A DNA stretch of 35,449 nt, taken from NCBI GenBank assembly GCA_016870515.1, contig VGBL01000022.1, positions 1 to 35,449 of the forward strand, written 5' to 3'. A program made the translations under genes and the position numbers. The DNA is from Actinomycetota bacterium. GTDB taxonomy: Bacteria; Actinomycetota; Actinomycetes; S36-B12. Every line of letters starts with the position of its first letter. Position 1 is the stretch's first letter. The notes under the pieces were generated by a model, which worked only from the letters and a program-made list of their open reading frames with translations, did not search any database and had not been told where the DNA came from. This document shows, piece after piece, positions 9,403-17,430 of this stretch.

Positions 9403-9530
9403 CGACGATCGCCGAGAGCGGGAAAGGCTTCGCGCCACTCACCAGTGCACTCAGGCTCGACGTCGGCGAAGAGAATCGTCTCGGAGTGGCCAGCCTCATC
9501 TGCGGCAAGGCGACGCGAGTCATGGTCCAA
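9399..9530 (-). pseudogene. Remnant of a carbon-nitrogen hydrolase (C-terminal tail)
   Basis: The minus strand encodes about 43 residues in frame, ending HSETILFADVEPECTGEW and then REAFPALGDRR before TAG. This resembles the last strand and tail of nitrilase/omega-amidase family proteins, where a segment like 'lvaDldp...R...PvL.DRR' is typical. Only this tail remains: the catalytic Glu-Lys-Cys region is absent, and upstream sequence is the end of the ctaG gene. A TTG at 9530 could start a tiny peptide, but no ribosome site is visible. I infer a decayed gene from the short resemblance alone. Confidence 0.4.
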
Positions 9531-9532
9531 GC

Positions 9533-11593
9533 CTAGGTGCCGTTGCCACCGGACTTTGATCGGCGATCGAGCGACGCCAGGTAGTCGTTGTAGGAGTTGA
9601 GCTCGGCGTTGCCGTCGCGATCCGCCTGACGGTCATGCCGACGAGCGGCGCGCTCCTCGCTGCGCATCCACTGCCAGGCGACGGTGAGGATCATGAAGAG
9701 CATGGGGATCTCGCTGATGCCCCAGGCGATCTGCCCACCGAACTTCGTGTCCTGGAGCAGATCGCTCGCCCAGTCGGGCCGGACGATGCCGTACCACTCC
9801 TCGGCCACGGGCTGAGTGCCCATCATGATGACGATGGCAAAGAGAGCGTGCACGCCCACCATGAGCAGGATGAGTCCGAACTTCGCCCAGTAGGGCAGCG
9901 GCTTGGGCACGGGGTCGACGCCCATGACGATCCACGCAAACAGATATCCGGCCAGGATGAAATGCAACTGCATGCTCAGGTGACCGATGTGGCTGCCCAT
10001 GAGCCATGGCAGCAGCGGCGTGAAGTACAGCACGAAGAGACTCATGCTGAACACCACGAAGACGAAGATCGGGTTTGTCACGACTCTGGCGATCGTCGAG
10101 TGGATCCCCCAGACAATCCACTCGCGAGCGCCCCACCGGCCGGTTGTCGAGGGAGGCAGCGCACGAAGCGCCAGCGTGCAGGGGCCTCCCAGCACCAGGA
10201 ACATCGGCGCCAGCATCGACATGGTCATGTGCTGGACCATGTGCAGCCCGATCGACACCTGGGAGTAGACGGCAATGCCTGCGTTGGTGGTCCAGATGAC
10301 GAGGCTGACGCCGATCAACCAGCTGATCGTGCGGCCCCACGCCCACTTGTCACCACGCGAATAGAGCGAGATGACCCCGGCGATGTAGAGACCCGCCAGC
10401 GTGAGCATCCCGACGAGGAAGATGGGCTCGAGACGGAAGCCGAGGATCACGTTGGCCGCAGTCGGCGCCGGTGGGTAGGGGAAACCAAGAAGCGACTCGC
10501 CGTAGGTGGGCAGCAGCGACTCGATGCGTGGATAGGGGCTGACTGCCAGCGTTACGCCGAGTGCAATCGAGACCACCGGCAGCGATACTTCGACACCAAG
10601 CACCCGCAAGAAGGCCCGAGCGCGATCATCTGTGCTCAGCCGGGGAATCAGGCGTCGGCGTATGACCGCCGCGATCGCGACGAGGATGACGAGGAGGATG
10701 ATCTTTACCAGCGTGACCTGGCCATAGCCGGTGGTGAGGAGTTGGTCAGGCGTGTCCAGACGCGTGTAGGCGTTGGCCGCGCCGCTCGCCGCAAGGAGGA
10801 CCACACACACAAGTGCGGTCACGCCGAAGCGCCGAGCAGCCACCGCCAGCGCACCCGGATCGTCGTAGCCGGCGTCTCGTCGAAGGCCATGGAAGGCCAG
10901 GACGATCAGGCCCCCGATCCATACCGTCGCAGCCGCGACATGCGACAGGCCCGCGCTAACGGCGAGGGCATGATCACCGAGGCCAGCGCCGTGACCGGCA
11001 AGCGCGGGCAGTGCCATCGCGACGACAGCGAGAAGGGTCCACAGGGCGGACAGGCCCAGCGTCGCGGTGAAAAGGCAGCCGACGGCGATGATGACGGCGA
11101 TGACCGCGACGATCGCGAGTGCCCGAGTGTTGGGGATTTCCCACGCGTAGGTCGCGGCAACGTCGGGGGTCATCGCCCGATCGAGCGTGACACCGAGCAC
11201 CTGTGCGAGGAGCAGGAACATCTGCAGCAGGGCTAGGACAGCCCAGATTCCGGCCGCCGTGACCGCGCGCATGAGATCGGCGCGACCGGTTGGCGACACG
11301 ACGCCGCCCTTGCCGTGCGGGTCGAGGAAGGCCGCCCCAATCAGCCAGCCGGCGGTGAGGATGCCGGCCAGGTCGGTGAGGAAGCGGACGATGGGCAGGC
11401 CCCATCCGACGACGGGCCCGGGGTCGGGAAGGCCCGTTTGCGGCGCTTCATACGCACCCCCGGCGACGCTGAGCGAGATCGACAGGGCGACGAGGCCGAG
11501 CACGAGAGCGCCAACAGCGAAGAACGCGATGCGTGAGCGCACGCCAGCAGACCGCGCGTCGCGCGGTCCGGGTCGTGTTGCCGTCGTTGTCAC
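9533..11593 (-). CDS. ctaG: CopD-CtaG fusion: copper transport and cytochrome oxidase assembly protein
   Basis: A 686-residue polytopic membrane protein with roughly 14-16 helices. The first half has a CopD-type copper-import domain (about residues 180-350, including GLSHVAAATVWIGGLIVLAF, a typical CopD helix with His). The second half is a caa3-type CtaG domain, with GLHMVQHMTMSMLAPMFLV and MQLHFILAGYLFAWIVMG carrying the conserved histidines. CtaG-family proteins help insert copper into cytochrome c oxidase. Such fusions are common in actinomycetes. GTG 11593 starts 1 nt after the copC stop, so it is the last gene of the antiporter-copC-copD/ctaG operon. The cytoplasmic tail is charged (EERAARRHDRQADRDG). 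Confidence 0.88.
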   Translation of the reverse strand: MTTTATRPGPRDARSAGVRSRIAFFAVGALVLGLVALSISLSVAGGAYEAPQTGLPDPGPVVGWGLPIVRFLTDLAGILTAGWLIGAAFLDPHGKGGVVSPTGRADLMRAVTAAGIWAVLALLQMFLLLAQVLGVTLDRAMTPDVAATYAWEIPNTRALAIVAVIAVIIAVGCLFTATLGLSALWTLLAVVAMALPALAGHGAGLGDHALAVSAGLSHVAAATVWIGGLIVLAFHGLRRDAGYDDPGALAVAARRFGVTALVCVVLLAASGAANAYTRLDTPDQLLTTGYGQVTLVKIILLVILVAIAAVIRRRLIPRLSTDDRARAFLRVLGVEVSLPVVSIALGVTLAVSPYPRIESLLPTYGESLLGFPYPPAPTAANVILGFRLEPIFLVGMLTLAGLYIAGVISLYSRGDKWAWGRTISWLIGVSLVIWTTNAGIAVYSQVSIGLHMVQHMTMSMLAPMFLVLGGPCTLALRALPPSTTGRWGAREWIVWGIHSTIARVVTNPIFVFVVFSMSLFVLYFTPLLPWLMGSHIGHLSMQLHFILAGYLFAWIVMGVDPVPKPLPYWAKFGLILLMVGVHALFAIVIMMGTQPVAEEWYGIVRPDWASDLLQDTKFGGQIAWGISEIPMLFMILTVAWQWMRSEERAARRHDRQADRDGNAELNSYNDYLASLDRRSKSGGNGT

Positions 11594-11594
11594 G

Positions 11595-12182
11595 TCAGGA
11601 CGAGCGCCGTCTCGTGAGGAGTCCGACGATGATAATGATGATGAGCGCGATCACGCCGACGATCGCGATGATCCAACCGGTGCTAAGGCCGGACGACTCC
11701 GTATCGGCCGCGGGGCTCACGGAGGGCGATGGCTGCACCGACGTCGGCGAGGGAGCCGGAGCGGCGGACGACGTAGACGGGCTTGGCGCCGCGCTCGAGC
11801 TTGATGGCGACGGTGAGGGTGAGGCAGCGGCGTACGCGAACGAGATCGCGCCCTCGACGGGGTGCCCGTCCTGCGAGACCACGCGGTAGTCGACCCGCCA
11901 ATCCCCGCCCGGTGCATCGGCGGGCCAGGCGATGGTGGCCGTGGGTCCGCTGACCCCATTCACTCGGAGTTCGGTGACGACTCCCGCTGAGTCGGTTGCG
12001 ACGAAGTTCACGAAGTCGGGCATGAGGTCTTCGTTGAACGTGAACGTCACCTCGGTGGGGGGCGCATCGAGCACCTGCCCGTCCTCGGGGATGGTCGACA
12101 CGAGTTCGGAGTGGGCTCGTGCGACGCCGCCTCCGATGAACACGAGCAGGACGACGCCGAGGAGGGCGAGGAGACGCTTCAC
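11595..12182 (-). CDS. CopC-domain copper-binding protein, membrane anchored
   Basis: A 195-residue exported protein starting at GTG 12182. A signal peptide (VKRLLALLGVVLLVFIGGG) ends at ARA, leaving a mature protein beginning HSELVSTIPEDGQVL. The N-terminal His is a copper ligand in CopC proteins. The second hallmark, SQDGHPVEGAISFAY, lies near residue 112. A Ser/Pro-rich linker (about 120-165) leads to one C-terminal membrane helix and a basic tail RRR, so the copper domain is held outside the membrane. The GTG overlaps the antiporter stop by 4 nt (GTGA), which fixes the start. It probably hands copper to the CopD-CtaG protein encoded directly downstream. Confidence 0.87.
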   Translation of the reverse strand: MKRLLALLGVVLLVFIGGGVARAHSELVSTIPEDGQVLDAPPTEVTFTFNEDLMPDFVNFVATDSAGVVTELRVNGVSGPTATIAWPADAPGGDWRVDYRVVSQDGHPVEGAISFAYAAASPSPSPSSSSAAPSPSTSSAAPAPSPTSVQPSPSVSPAADTESSGLSTGWIIAIVGVIALIIIIIVGLLTRRRSS

Positions 12183-13402
12183 ACCTCGAGGGTACGACCC
12201 GCCCGTGGCGGACGCTGCTGCCACCACCATCCGAGGGGCTCGGCGAACCGTGCGAGCAGGGGGCCGGCGCTGGCGGTGATGAGGACGTAGGCCGCTACGA
12301 AGGCCTGGAACTGGGGTGGCAGAACCAGGCTTACGGCGACCAAGCCGGCGATGACCACGCTGAATTCACCCCGGGCCGACAGGAGGGCACCCGCGCGCAG
12401 GGTGCCGATGGGAGTGCTTCCGACCGTGCGTGCGGCGAACCATCCCGTGAGGAACTTCGTGCCGATCGTCACGAGCGCGAGAAGGGCAGCGGGCAGAAGC
12501 ACAGCGGGCAGGTCGCCGGGATTCACGGCGATGCCGAAGTAGGCGAAGAACACGGCAGCGAGTACGTCGCGCAGCGGGTCCAGACGGCGGCGGGCAACCT
12601 CGGCGACCTCTCCTGTGAGCAGCAGCCCGACCAGGAAGGCGGCGACCGCGGGCGAGAAGTCGACAAGCCCGGCCAGGCCAGCAGCGGCGATGGCGGCCCC
12701 GAACACGATGAGGAGTAGGCCGACCGGATCGCGTGGACTCAGCAGGCGATGGAAGCGCACCGACCCCTTGACCGCGATGACGATGAGGATCGTTACGACG
12801 ACCAGGGCCGTGCCCACGGAGATGAGCCCGGAGACAAGCCCCGTGCCCGTCAGCAGGACCGTGAGAATCGGCAGGTAGGGCGCCATCACGAGGTCCTCGA
12901 TGACCAGGACGCTGACGACCGGTGCGCTCTCGGGATTGCGACGCCAGCGCAGATCGCGCATGACCTGGCTGACGATGCCCGAGGACGAGATGTAGGTGAC
13001 GCCGCCCAGTGCGAGCGCACCGATCCATCCCCACCCGAGGAGTAGTGCGACAGCTGCGCCCGGTAGCGCGTTGAGCACGATGTCGACCAGACCCGTGCGT
13101 GCCTGGCGTTGCGCGGTGCGCACGAGTTCGGTGCCGGAGTACTCCAGCCCGAGGAGGAGCAGAAGGAGAACCACTCCGAGCTCGGCCACCGTGGAGATGA
13201 AGCTGTCGCTGGCGGGAATGCCGACGACGCCACCGTCACCGAAGAACAGCCCGGCGATGAGGTAGAGCGGCACGGGGGAGATCGACAGGGCCTTGGCAAT
13301 GCGCGCGAGTACGCCGAGCCCGAGCAGCAGGAGGCCGAACTCAAGGAAGAGAGCGGGAAGACTTTCGGTCGCGTCGACCCCAGGCATGCGCCATTCTCGC
13401 AT
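12179..13402 (-). CDS. CPA2-family monovalent cation/proton antiporter
   Basis: A 407-residue membrane protein with about 12 helices, a sodium/hydrogen exchanger of the CPA2 (KefB-like) type. Typical segments are LYLIAGLFFGD, ELGVVLLLLLLGLEYS, ISSSGIVSQVMRDL and FAYFGIAV near the end. The usual C-terminal NAD-binding or TrkA domain of KefB is absent; only the transport core is present. An in-frame ATG at 13384 is an alternative start, because a strong hairpin ends 4 nt before ATG 13402. It heads an operon with CopC and CopD-CtaG, overlapping copC by 4 nt. Ion specificity (sodium or potassium) cannot be decided. Confidence 0.83.
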   Translation of the reverse strand: MREWRMPGVDATESLPALFLEFGLLLLGLGVLARIAKALSISPVPLYLIAGLFFGDGGVVGIPASDSFISTVAELGVVLLLLLLGLEYSGTELVRTAQRQARTGLVDIVLNALPGAAVALLLGWGWIGALALGGVTYISSSGIVSQVMRDLRWRRNPESAPVVSVLVIEDLVMAPYLPILTVLLTGTGLVSGLISVGTALVVVTILIVIAVKGSVRFHRLLSPRDPVGLLLIVFGAAIAAAGLAGLVDFSPAVAAFLVGLLLTGEVAEVARRRLDPLRDVLAAVFFAYFGIAVNPGDLPAVLLPAALLALVTIGTKFLTGWFAARTVGSTPIGTLRAGALLSARGEFSVVIAGLVAVSLVLPPQFQAFVAAYVLITASAGPLLARFAEPLGWWWQQRPPRAGRTLEV

Positions 13403-13405
13403 GAC

Positions 13406-13439
13406 AGCGCCCGCGGCCTCCGAGGAAGTCGCGGGCGCT
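13406..13439 (-). terminator. Strong hairpin between fadE-like gene and antiporter operon
   Basis: A perfect 10-bp inverted repeat, AGCGCCCGCG and CGCGGGCGCT, with a 14-nt loop. It lies 20 nt after the stop of the acyl-CoA dehydrogenase, without a T-tract, and ends just before the antiporter start. It could end transcription of the dehydrogenase or fold over the next start region. Confidence 0.6.
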
Positions 13440-13459
13440 CAGGTCAATCTGAGAGCAGG

Positions 13460-15304
13460 CTAGAAAGCAGTCTCCGGGAGCGTCATGATCGCGTCGTCGG
13501 TCGCCTCAGCCACCGCACGCTCTGCGGCGAGCAACGGCAGCCGGTTTTGCGCGAACCACTTGGCGGTCAGGACCTTGCCCTCGTAGAAGTCCTTGTCCTT
13601 GCCCGAGGCGCCCGCCTCGAGCGCGGCAAGGGCGACTTCGGCCTGGCGCAGGAGCAGCCACCCGATGACGAGGTCACCGGATGCGAGGAGCAAGCGCGTG
13701 CTGTTGAGGCCCACCTTGTAGATCTGCGCGGGGTCCTCCTGCGAGGCCATGGCCCAACCGCCGAGGGCGGCGATTATGCCCTGGACGTCTTCGAGTGCGT
13801 TGCCCAGAAGTTCGCGCTCGGCCGCGAGAACGCCGTTGCCGGCATCTCCCTTGACCGTCTCGGTGATCTGCGCGGCCAGGTAGAAGATCGCCTTGAACTG
13901 GTCGCGGATCATCTTGCGGAAGAAGAAGTCCAGGCCCTGGATCGCCGTGGTGCCCTCGTAGAGGGTGTCGATCTTGGCGTCGCGGATGTATTGCTCGATG
14001 GGGTAGTCCTGCAGGTAGCCTGAACCGCCGAAGGTCTGCAGCGAGGTCGCGAGGAGCTCGTAGGAGCGCTCGGAGCCGACGCCCTTGACGATGGGCAGGA
14101 GGAGGTCGTTGACGCGCTCGGCCATGTCGAGATCGATGCTGTCGGCACCGGCCTTGGCCATCATGATGAGGTCCTGCCACATGGCCGCGTAGTGCACGAG
14201 TGCGCGCATGCCCTCGACATAGGACTTCTGCAGCATGAGGCCACGGCGTACGTCAGGATGATGGATGATCGTCACGCGCGGGGCGGTCTTGTCCAGCATC
14301 TGAGTCAGGTCAGCACCCTGCACGCGGGTCTTGGCGTAGTCGAGCGCGGCGAGGTAGCCAGCTGAGAGTTGGGCGATCGCCTTGGTGCCCACCATCATGC
14401 GGGCGTTTTCGATGACCATGAACATCTGCGCGATGCCGTCGTGCACATCGCCCACAAGCCAGCCCACCGCCGGCTTCTTCTCGCCAAACGTGAGCTCGCA
14501 GGTGGTCGACACCTTCAGGCCCATCTTCTTCTCGACGTTGGTGGCGTAGACACCGTTGCGCTCGCCGATCTCACCGGTCTTGAGGTCGACGTGGTGTTTC
14601 GGCACGAGGAAGAGCGACAGGCCCTTGGTGCCGGGGCCGCCTACGCCCTCGACGCCAACGGGGCGCGCAAGGACGAGGTGCACGATGTTGTCGGCCATGT
14701 CGTGCTCGGCCGAGGTGATGAAGCGCTTGACGCCCTCGATGTGCCAGGTGCCGTCGTCGTTCGGGAAGGCCTTCGTGCGGCCGGCCCCTACGTCGGATCC
14801 AGCGTCGGGCTCGGTAAGCACCATGGTGGCGCCCCACTCGTGGTCGACGATGAGCTGACCCCAGCGCTTCTGGTCGTCGTTGCCGATGCGATCGAGAATG
14901 GCGGCGAAGCCGGGGCCTGACATGTAGAGGAAGGTGCCGGGATTCGCTCCGAGGAACATCTCGGCCGCGGCCCAGCGCAGCGACGGGGACGACCCCGCCC
15001 CGCCCATGTGCTCGGGCAGGTCGAGGCGCCACCATTCGGAGTCCATCAGCGCGCGGAACGACTTCTTGAAGTCCTCAGGCATCGTGACGGTGCACGCGGC
15101 GGGGTCGTAGACGGGCGGATGGCGGTCGGAGGAGAGATAGGAATCCGCGAGCGGGCCGACGGCCAGTCGCTCGATCTCACCCAGGGCGTCCTTCGCCGTC
15201 TCGGGATCGACGGAGAAGGGCGGGGTGCCCAGGCGGTCGGCGGCACCGAATACCTCAAAGAGGTTGAACTCGATGTCTCGCAGATTGGCCCTGTAGTGCG
15301 ACAT
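13460..15304 (-). CDS. FadE5-type acyl-CoA dehydrogenase
   Basis: A 614-residue flavoprotein, the long form of acyl-CoA dehydrogenase (about 600 residues rather than 380) seen in mycobacterial FadE5 and in DmdC-type proteins. The order is an N-terminal extension [18 protein letters not shown], the acyl-CoA dehydrogenase N, middle ([14 protein letters not shown] near 177) and C domains, the catalytic-Glu segment [15 protein letters not shown] near 440, and an extra C-terminal helical domain. It forms the 2,3-double bond of acyl-CoA and passes electrons to ETF. The EtfD-like gene at the window's right end is the expected outlet. AGAGGAG precedes ATG 15304. Three copies of a palindromic operator lie upstream. 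The family also contains methylmercaptopropionyl-CoA dehydrogenases, so the substrate is open. Confidence 0.88.
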   Translation of the reverse strand: MSHYRANLRDIEFNLFEVFGAADRLGTPPFSVDPETAKDALGEIERLAVGPLADSYLSSDRHPPVYDPAACTVTMPEDFKKSFRALMDSEWWRLDLPEHMGGAGSSPSLRWAAAEMFLGANPGTFLYMSGPGFAAILDRIGNDDQKRWGQLIVDHEWGATMVLTEPDAGSDVGAGRTKAFPNDDGTWHIEGVKRFITSAEHDMADNIVHLVLARPVGVEGVGGPGTKGLSLFLVPKHHVDLKTGEIGERNGVYATNVEKKMGLKVSTTCELTFGEKKPAVGWLVGDVHDGIAQMFMVIENARMMVGTKAIAQLSAGYLAALDYAKTRVQGADLTQMLDKTAPRVTIIHHPDVRRGLMLQKSYVEGMRALVHYAAMWQDLIMMAKAGADSIDLDMAERVNDLLLPIVKGVGSERSYELLATSLQTFGGSGYLQDYPIEQYIRDAKIDTLYEGTTAIQGLDFFFRKMIRDQFKAIFYLAAQITETVKGDAGNGVLAAERELLGNALEDVQGIIAALGGWAMASQEDPAQIYKVGLNSTRLLLASGDLVIGWLLLRQAEVALAALEAGASGKDKDFYEGKVLTAKWFAQNRLPLLAAERAVAEATDDAIMTLPETAF

Positions 15305-15327
15305 GGCTGCTCCTCTGTTCGCCGTGG

Positions 15328-15378
15328 CTACCCACCGGTAGTACCAGCCGGTAGCCCCATGGTGCTACTCGCGGGTAG
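15328..15378. promoter_or_regulatory. Three-copy palindromic operator upstream of fadE-like gene
   Basis: Three 14-bp imperfect palindromes share the pattern CTACYnnnnGGTAG: CTACCCACCGGTAG (15328-15341), GTACCAGCCGGTAG (15341-15354) and CTACTCGCGGGTAG (15365-15378). Centre spacings are 13 and 24 bp. They lie 24-74 nt upstream of the dehydrogenase ATG, in the divergent gap with the membrane-protein gene. The arrangement suggests cooperative binding by a TetR-type fatty-acid regulator; the regulator is not in the window. Confidence 0.6.
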
Positions 15379-15422
15379 GTATTGCAAGAGGACGCACGAA
15401 CCTCGACCGGCCTTCGTGCGAG

Positions 15423-15428
15423 TAGCGT
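15423..15428 (+). promoter_or_regulatory. Leaderless -10 hexamer
   Basis: TAGCGT is followed by exactly 6 nt and then GTG 15435, predicting a transcript that begins at the start codon. No ribosome site is present. Confidence 0.55.
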
Positions 15429-15434
15429 GTCGGG

Positions 15435-15920
15435 GTGGCCGCTACCTGGGCTGACTCCGTCACCCCCGTCCCGCCCCCTGTGGCGCAGGCCCCCCACACC
15501 TCCAACCTCGTCTACGCCGGCCTGGTCACGGGGATCTGGGCGGGGCTGCTGAGCCTGGCGGTATACGGCATCGGCCGCCTGCTGGGCGTCCCCTTCGAGG
15601 TCTTCCGGCCAGGGAGCGACACCCTCGAGGTGGTGCCGTGGCTGCTGGTGCTCCTCGTCCCGGTCGCCGCCGCCGTCGGGAGCGCACTCCTGGCCGCCAT
15701 TGCCCTGGGGCGCCGGCATGCGCGCCGCATCGTCCTGTGGGCGGGCACGGCGCTGGCGCTAGTGTCGTGCGTCAATTCGCTGGTCCAGCCGTCCGAAGTG
15801 CTGTGGTCCAGCCGCCTGTGGCTGCTCATTCCCCACGTGATCACGTGGTTCCTCGTGGTCCCACAATTGGCCCGCATCGTCGGCGATTCAGAGCCCGGGA
15901 TGTACGTCGTTCGCGATTAG
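15435..15920 (+). CDS. Four-helix membrane protein, DUF6069-like
   Basis: A 161-residue protein with four predicted membrane helices: about 25-48 (LVYAGLVTGIWAGLLSLAVYGIG), 65-92, 98-115 and 128-150. The pattern of a first helix followed by a small loop with LLGVPFEV and a final HVITWFLVVPQLAR fits my recollection of the DUF6069 family of actinobacterial membrane proteins of unknown function. The match is by general layout, not a search. The start GTG fits the leaderless hexamer. It diverges from the acyl-CoA dehydrogenase and shares its operator region. Confidence 0.65.
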   Translation: MAATWADSVTPVPPPVAQAPHTSNLVYAGLVTGIWAGLLSLAVYGIGRLLGVPFEVFRPGSDTLEVVPWLLVLLVPVAAAVGSALLAAIALGRRHARRIVLWAGTALALVSCVNSLVQPSEVLWSSRLWLLIPHVITWFLVVPQLARIVGDSEPGMYVVRD

Positions 15921-15926
15921 CCCCGC

Positions 15927-15932
15927 TATCTT
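15927..15932 (+). promoter_or_regulatory. Leaderless -10 hexamer
   Basis: TATCTT is followed by 6 nt and ATG 15939. It sits just after the previous gene's stop, so the second membrane gene can be transcribed independently. Confidence 0.55.
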
Positions 15933-15938
15933 GGATGC

Positions 15939-16415
15939 ATGTCCGAGACCATGGAGCGACCCAGTCAGGTCACGATCGTCGTCATCCTCATCTGGCTTGG
16001 CTTCGCCCTCACCGTGGCCGGTGCCATTGCCGTCATCCTCGTGGGTACCGGCATCGCAGCCAGCGATCAGGCAGCCGTCGCCGAGCAACTCAAAAACCTG
16101 GACCTTCCGCAGGAGTGGGCGACGACTATCGGCCCGATTGTCATCGTGACCGGCGCGCTCTTCTTCGTCGTGGCGATCATCGAGGCGATTTTCGCCATCG
16201 CCATCGGCCGTGGTAGCAATATCGCCCGCATTCTGTTGACGATTCTCATTGCCATCCGGCTCGCCGGCGGACTGGTCTTCATCCTGACGAGCTGGGGCGC
16301 CAGCTCGTTCACCTTCGGGATCTTCCTCGACATGGGACTCGGCATCATCGTGCTGTTCTTGCTCTTCAACCACGCGTCCAATCAGTTCTTTACTGACCGT
16401 GTAGCACGCGCCTAG
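15939..16415 (+). CDS. Hypothetical four-helix membrane protein
   Basis: A 158-residue protein with four hydrophobic segments near residues 12-36, 65-90, 95-118 and 125-143. Between helices one and two is a short external-type loop containing AEQLKNLDLPQEW. I do not recognise a family. It begins at ATG 15939 with a leaderless-type hexamer in front. It converges on the AbiEi-type gene, with a long hairpin element filling the gap between the two. Confidence 0.7.
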   Translation: MSETMERPSQVTIVVILIWLGFALTVAGAIAVILVGTGIAASDQAAVAEQLKNLDLPQEWATTIGPIVIVTGALFFVVAIIEAIFAIAIGRGSNIARILLTILIAIRLAGGLVFILTSWGASSFTFGIFLDMGLGIIVLFLLFNHASNQFFTDRVARA

Positions 16416-16434
16416 TCGACCCACCCACCCCACA

Positions 16435-16492
16435 CGATTGCGCTGGGTGGCTGCAATCTCGGTGAGTTAGCAGCCACCCAGCGAAATGGTGC
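16435..16492. repeat. Palindromic element, copy 1 (also a likely bidirectional terminator)
   Basis: An inverted repeat with 18-nt arms at 16437-16454 and 16470-16487 (17 of 18 pair) and a 15-nt loop. It fills the gap between two convergent genes and ends 1 nt from the stop of the AbiEi-type gene. Its reverse complement matches copy 2 at 45 of 58 positions by hand alignment, including part of the loop, so it is more than a chance terminator. Confidence 0.75.
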
Positions 16493-16493
16493 G

Positions 16494-17306
16494 CTAGGCG
16501 CCCTCGGCCTGCAGAGCGCGTTGGCGGCTGACTTCCTCGGCCTTGGCGCGACGAAACGCCTTCGGGTCATCGCCGTACTTCGCTAACCCGTCGGCCTCTC
16601 CGATAAGCCGAGCGTCGGGCCAGTAGAAGTCGACTCGGTAACTCATGCCATCAGCTCCTACCAAAGTGTGCTGGAGGAGCGGCATGGGTAGGCCATACAC
16701 AACCATGTAGCCGCGCGACCAGGACTCCAGCGGTGATTCCGCCCGGGGGTCGACGTAGAGGGCCTCTGGCAACGACAGACTCTTGGCTCGCGCCGTGCGG
16801 GCCGGCCGCAATCCCATGCGTGCCAGGTCGACCGCTGTGTGCAATAGCCCAGTGATCGGCATACCTTCCACCGTGAGGAAGTCGTCCGGCCAGACATCAA
16901 CGGGGCGAAGAATCACGCGGGGGAGTTTGCGCCCGAAGTCAGTCATCGAGTCCCGAAGGACAAGGACTTCCGTCAACTCGTGCTGGAAGCCCGCGTGACT
17001 CGCAGCGATGAAGGTCATGTCATGAAGTTGTCCCGCGATGCGGCCTGCGACGATCCCGGGGACGTCGCCCAAGGACCTCAGCGCCGTGCGTGCGAGGTCA
17101 GCGGGGGCCTCCGAGCGGTGCTCACTGCGAACGGTGAAGAGTCCTCGCTTGACGACGTCGACGTAGCCCTGGCTCGGTGCCGCGCGCAATTGGCTACGGG
17201 TGATCCCCATAGTCGCAAGATCAGCGTGCGTGAATGGGACGTGCCCGAATCTGCTGGTGAATAATTCACGTGTGTGCGCTGTTGCCGTGTGCGCGTGACT
17301 GGGCAT
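16494..17306 (-). CDS. AbiEi-type antitoxin-like / Vsr-like nuclease-fold protein
   Basis: A 270-residue protein. Residues 10-65 form a winged-helix domain typical of AbiEi-type antitoxins (FTHADLATMGITRSQLRAA, then GYVDVVKRGLFTV). The C-terminal third has a Vsr/DUF559-like nuclease-fold pattern: SPLESWSRGYMVVYGLP, then YRVDFYWPDARLIGEADG and KYGD, with spaced acidic residues E, D, D and E that resemble a metal-binding site. AbiEii, the usual toxin partner, is absent, so this is a lone gene. Such solitary proteins are frequent in actinomycetes and their role is not established. The gene is bracketed by two copies of a palindromic element. A CATGGT hexamer sits 6 nt before the ATG, hinting at leaderless transcription. 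Confidence 0.75.
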   Translation of the reverse strand: MPSHAHTATAHTRELFTSRFGHVPFTHADLATMGITRSQLRAAPSQGYVDVVKRGLFTVRSEHRSEAPADLARTALRSLGDVPGIVAGRIAGQLHDMTFIAASHAGFQHELTEVLVLRDSMTDFGRKLPRVILRPVDVWPDDFLTVEGMPITGLLHTAVDLARMGLRPARTARAKSLSLPEALYVDPRAESPLESWSRGYMVVYGLPMPLLQHTLVGADGMSYRVDFYWPDARLIGEADGLAKYGDDPKAFRRAKAEEVSRQRALQAEGA

Positions 17307-17364
17307 GGCAGAACCATGGCCGAGATCAGGAAAAAGCCGCGCTCCTTATCCACAGCCCCCTCCG

Positions 17365-17427
17365 CGCACCATTGCGTCCACTGGCTGCTAACCGACCGCG
17401 ATAGCAGCCACTCAACGCAATGGTGCG
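17365..17427. repeat. Palindromic element, copy 2 (also a likely desaturase terminator)
   Basis: An inverted repeat with 25-nt arms at 17365-17389 and 17403-17427 (22 of 25 pair) and a 13-nt loop. It starts 3 nt after the stop of the desaturase gene and 58 nt upstream of the AbiEi-type gene's start. It is related to copy 1 in opposite orientation: both begin GCACCATT and share GGCTGCTAAC and GCAGCCAC blocks. Confidence 0.75.
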
Positions 17428-17430
17428 GGG

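Noticed and set aside
9635-11236. 533-residue plus-strand frame
   Set aside because: It mirrors the CopD-CtaG gene; its composition (Asp/His/Arg-rich, no motif) is that of an antisense shadow.
13109-14023. 304-residue plus-strand frame
   Set aside because: It crosses two genes and a terminator on the other strand and has no recognisable domain.
16494-17306. Complete AbiE toxin-antitoxin pair
   Set aside because: No AbiEii nucleotidyltransferase gene lies on either side; the neighbours are a membrane protein and a desaturase.
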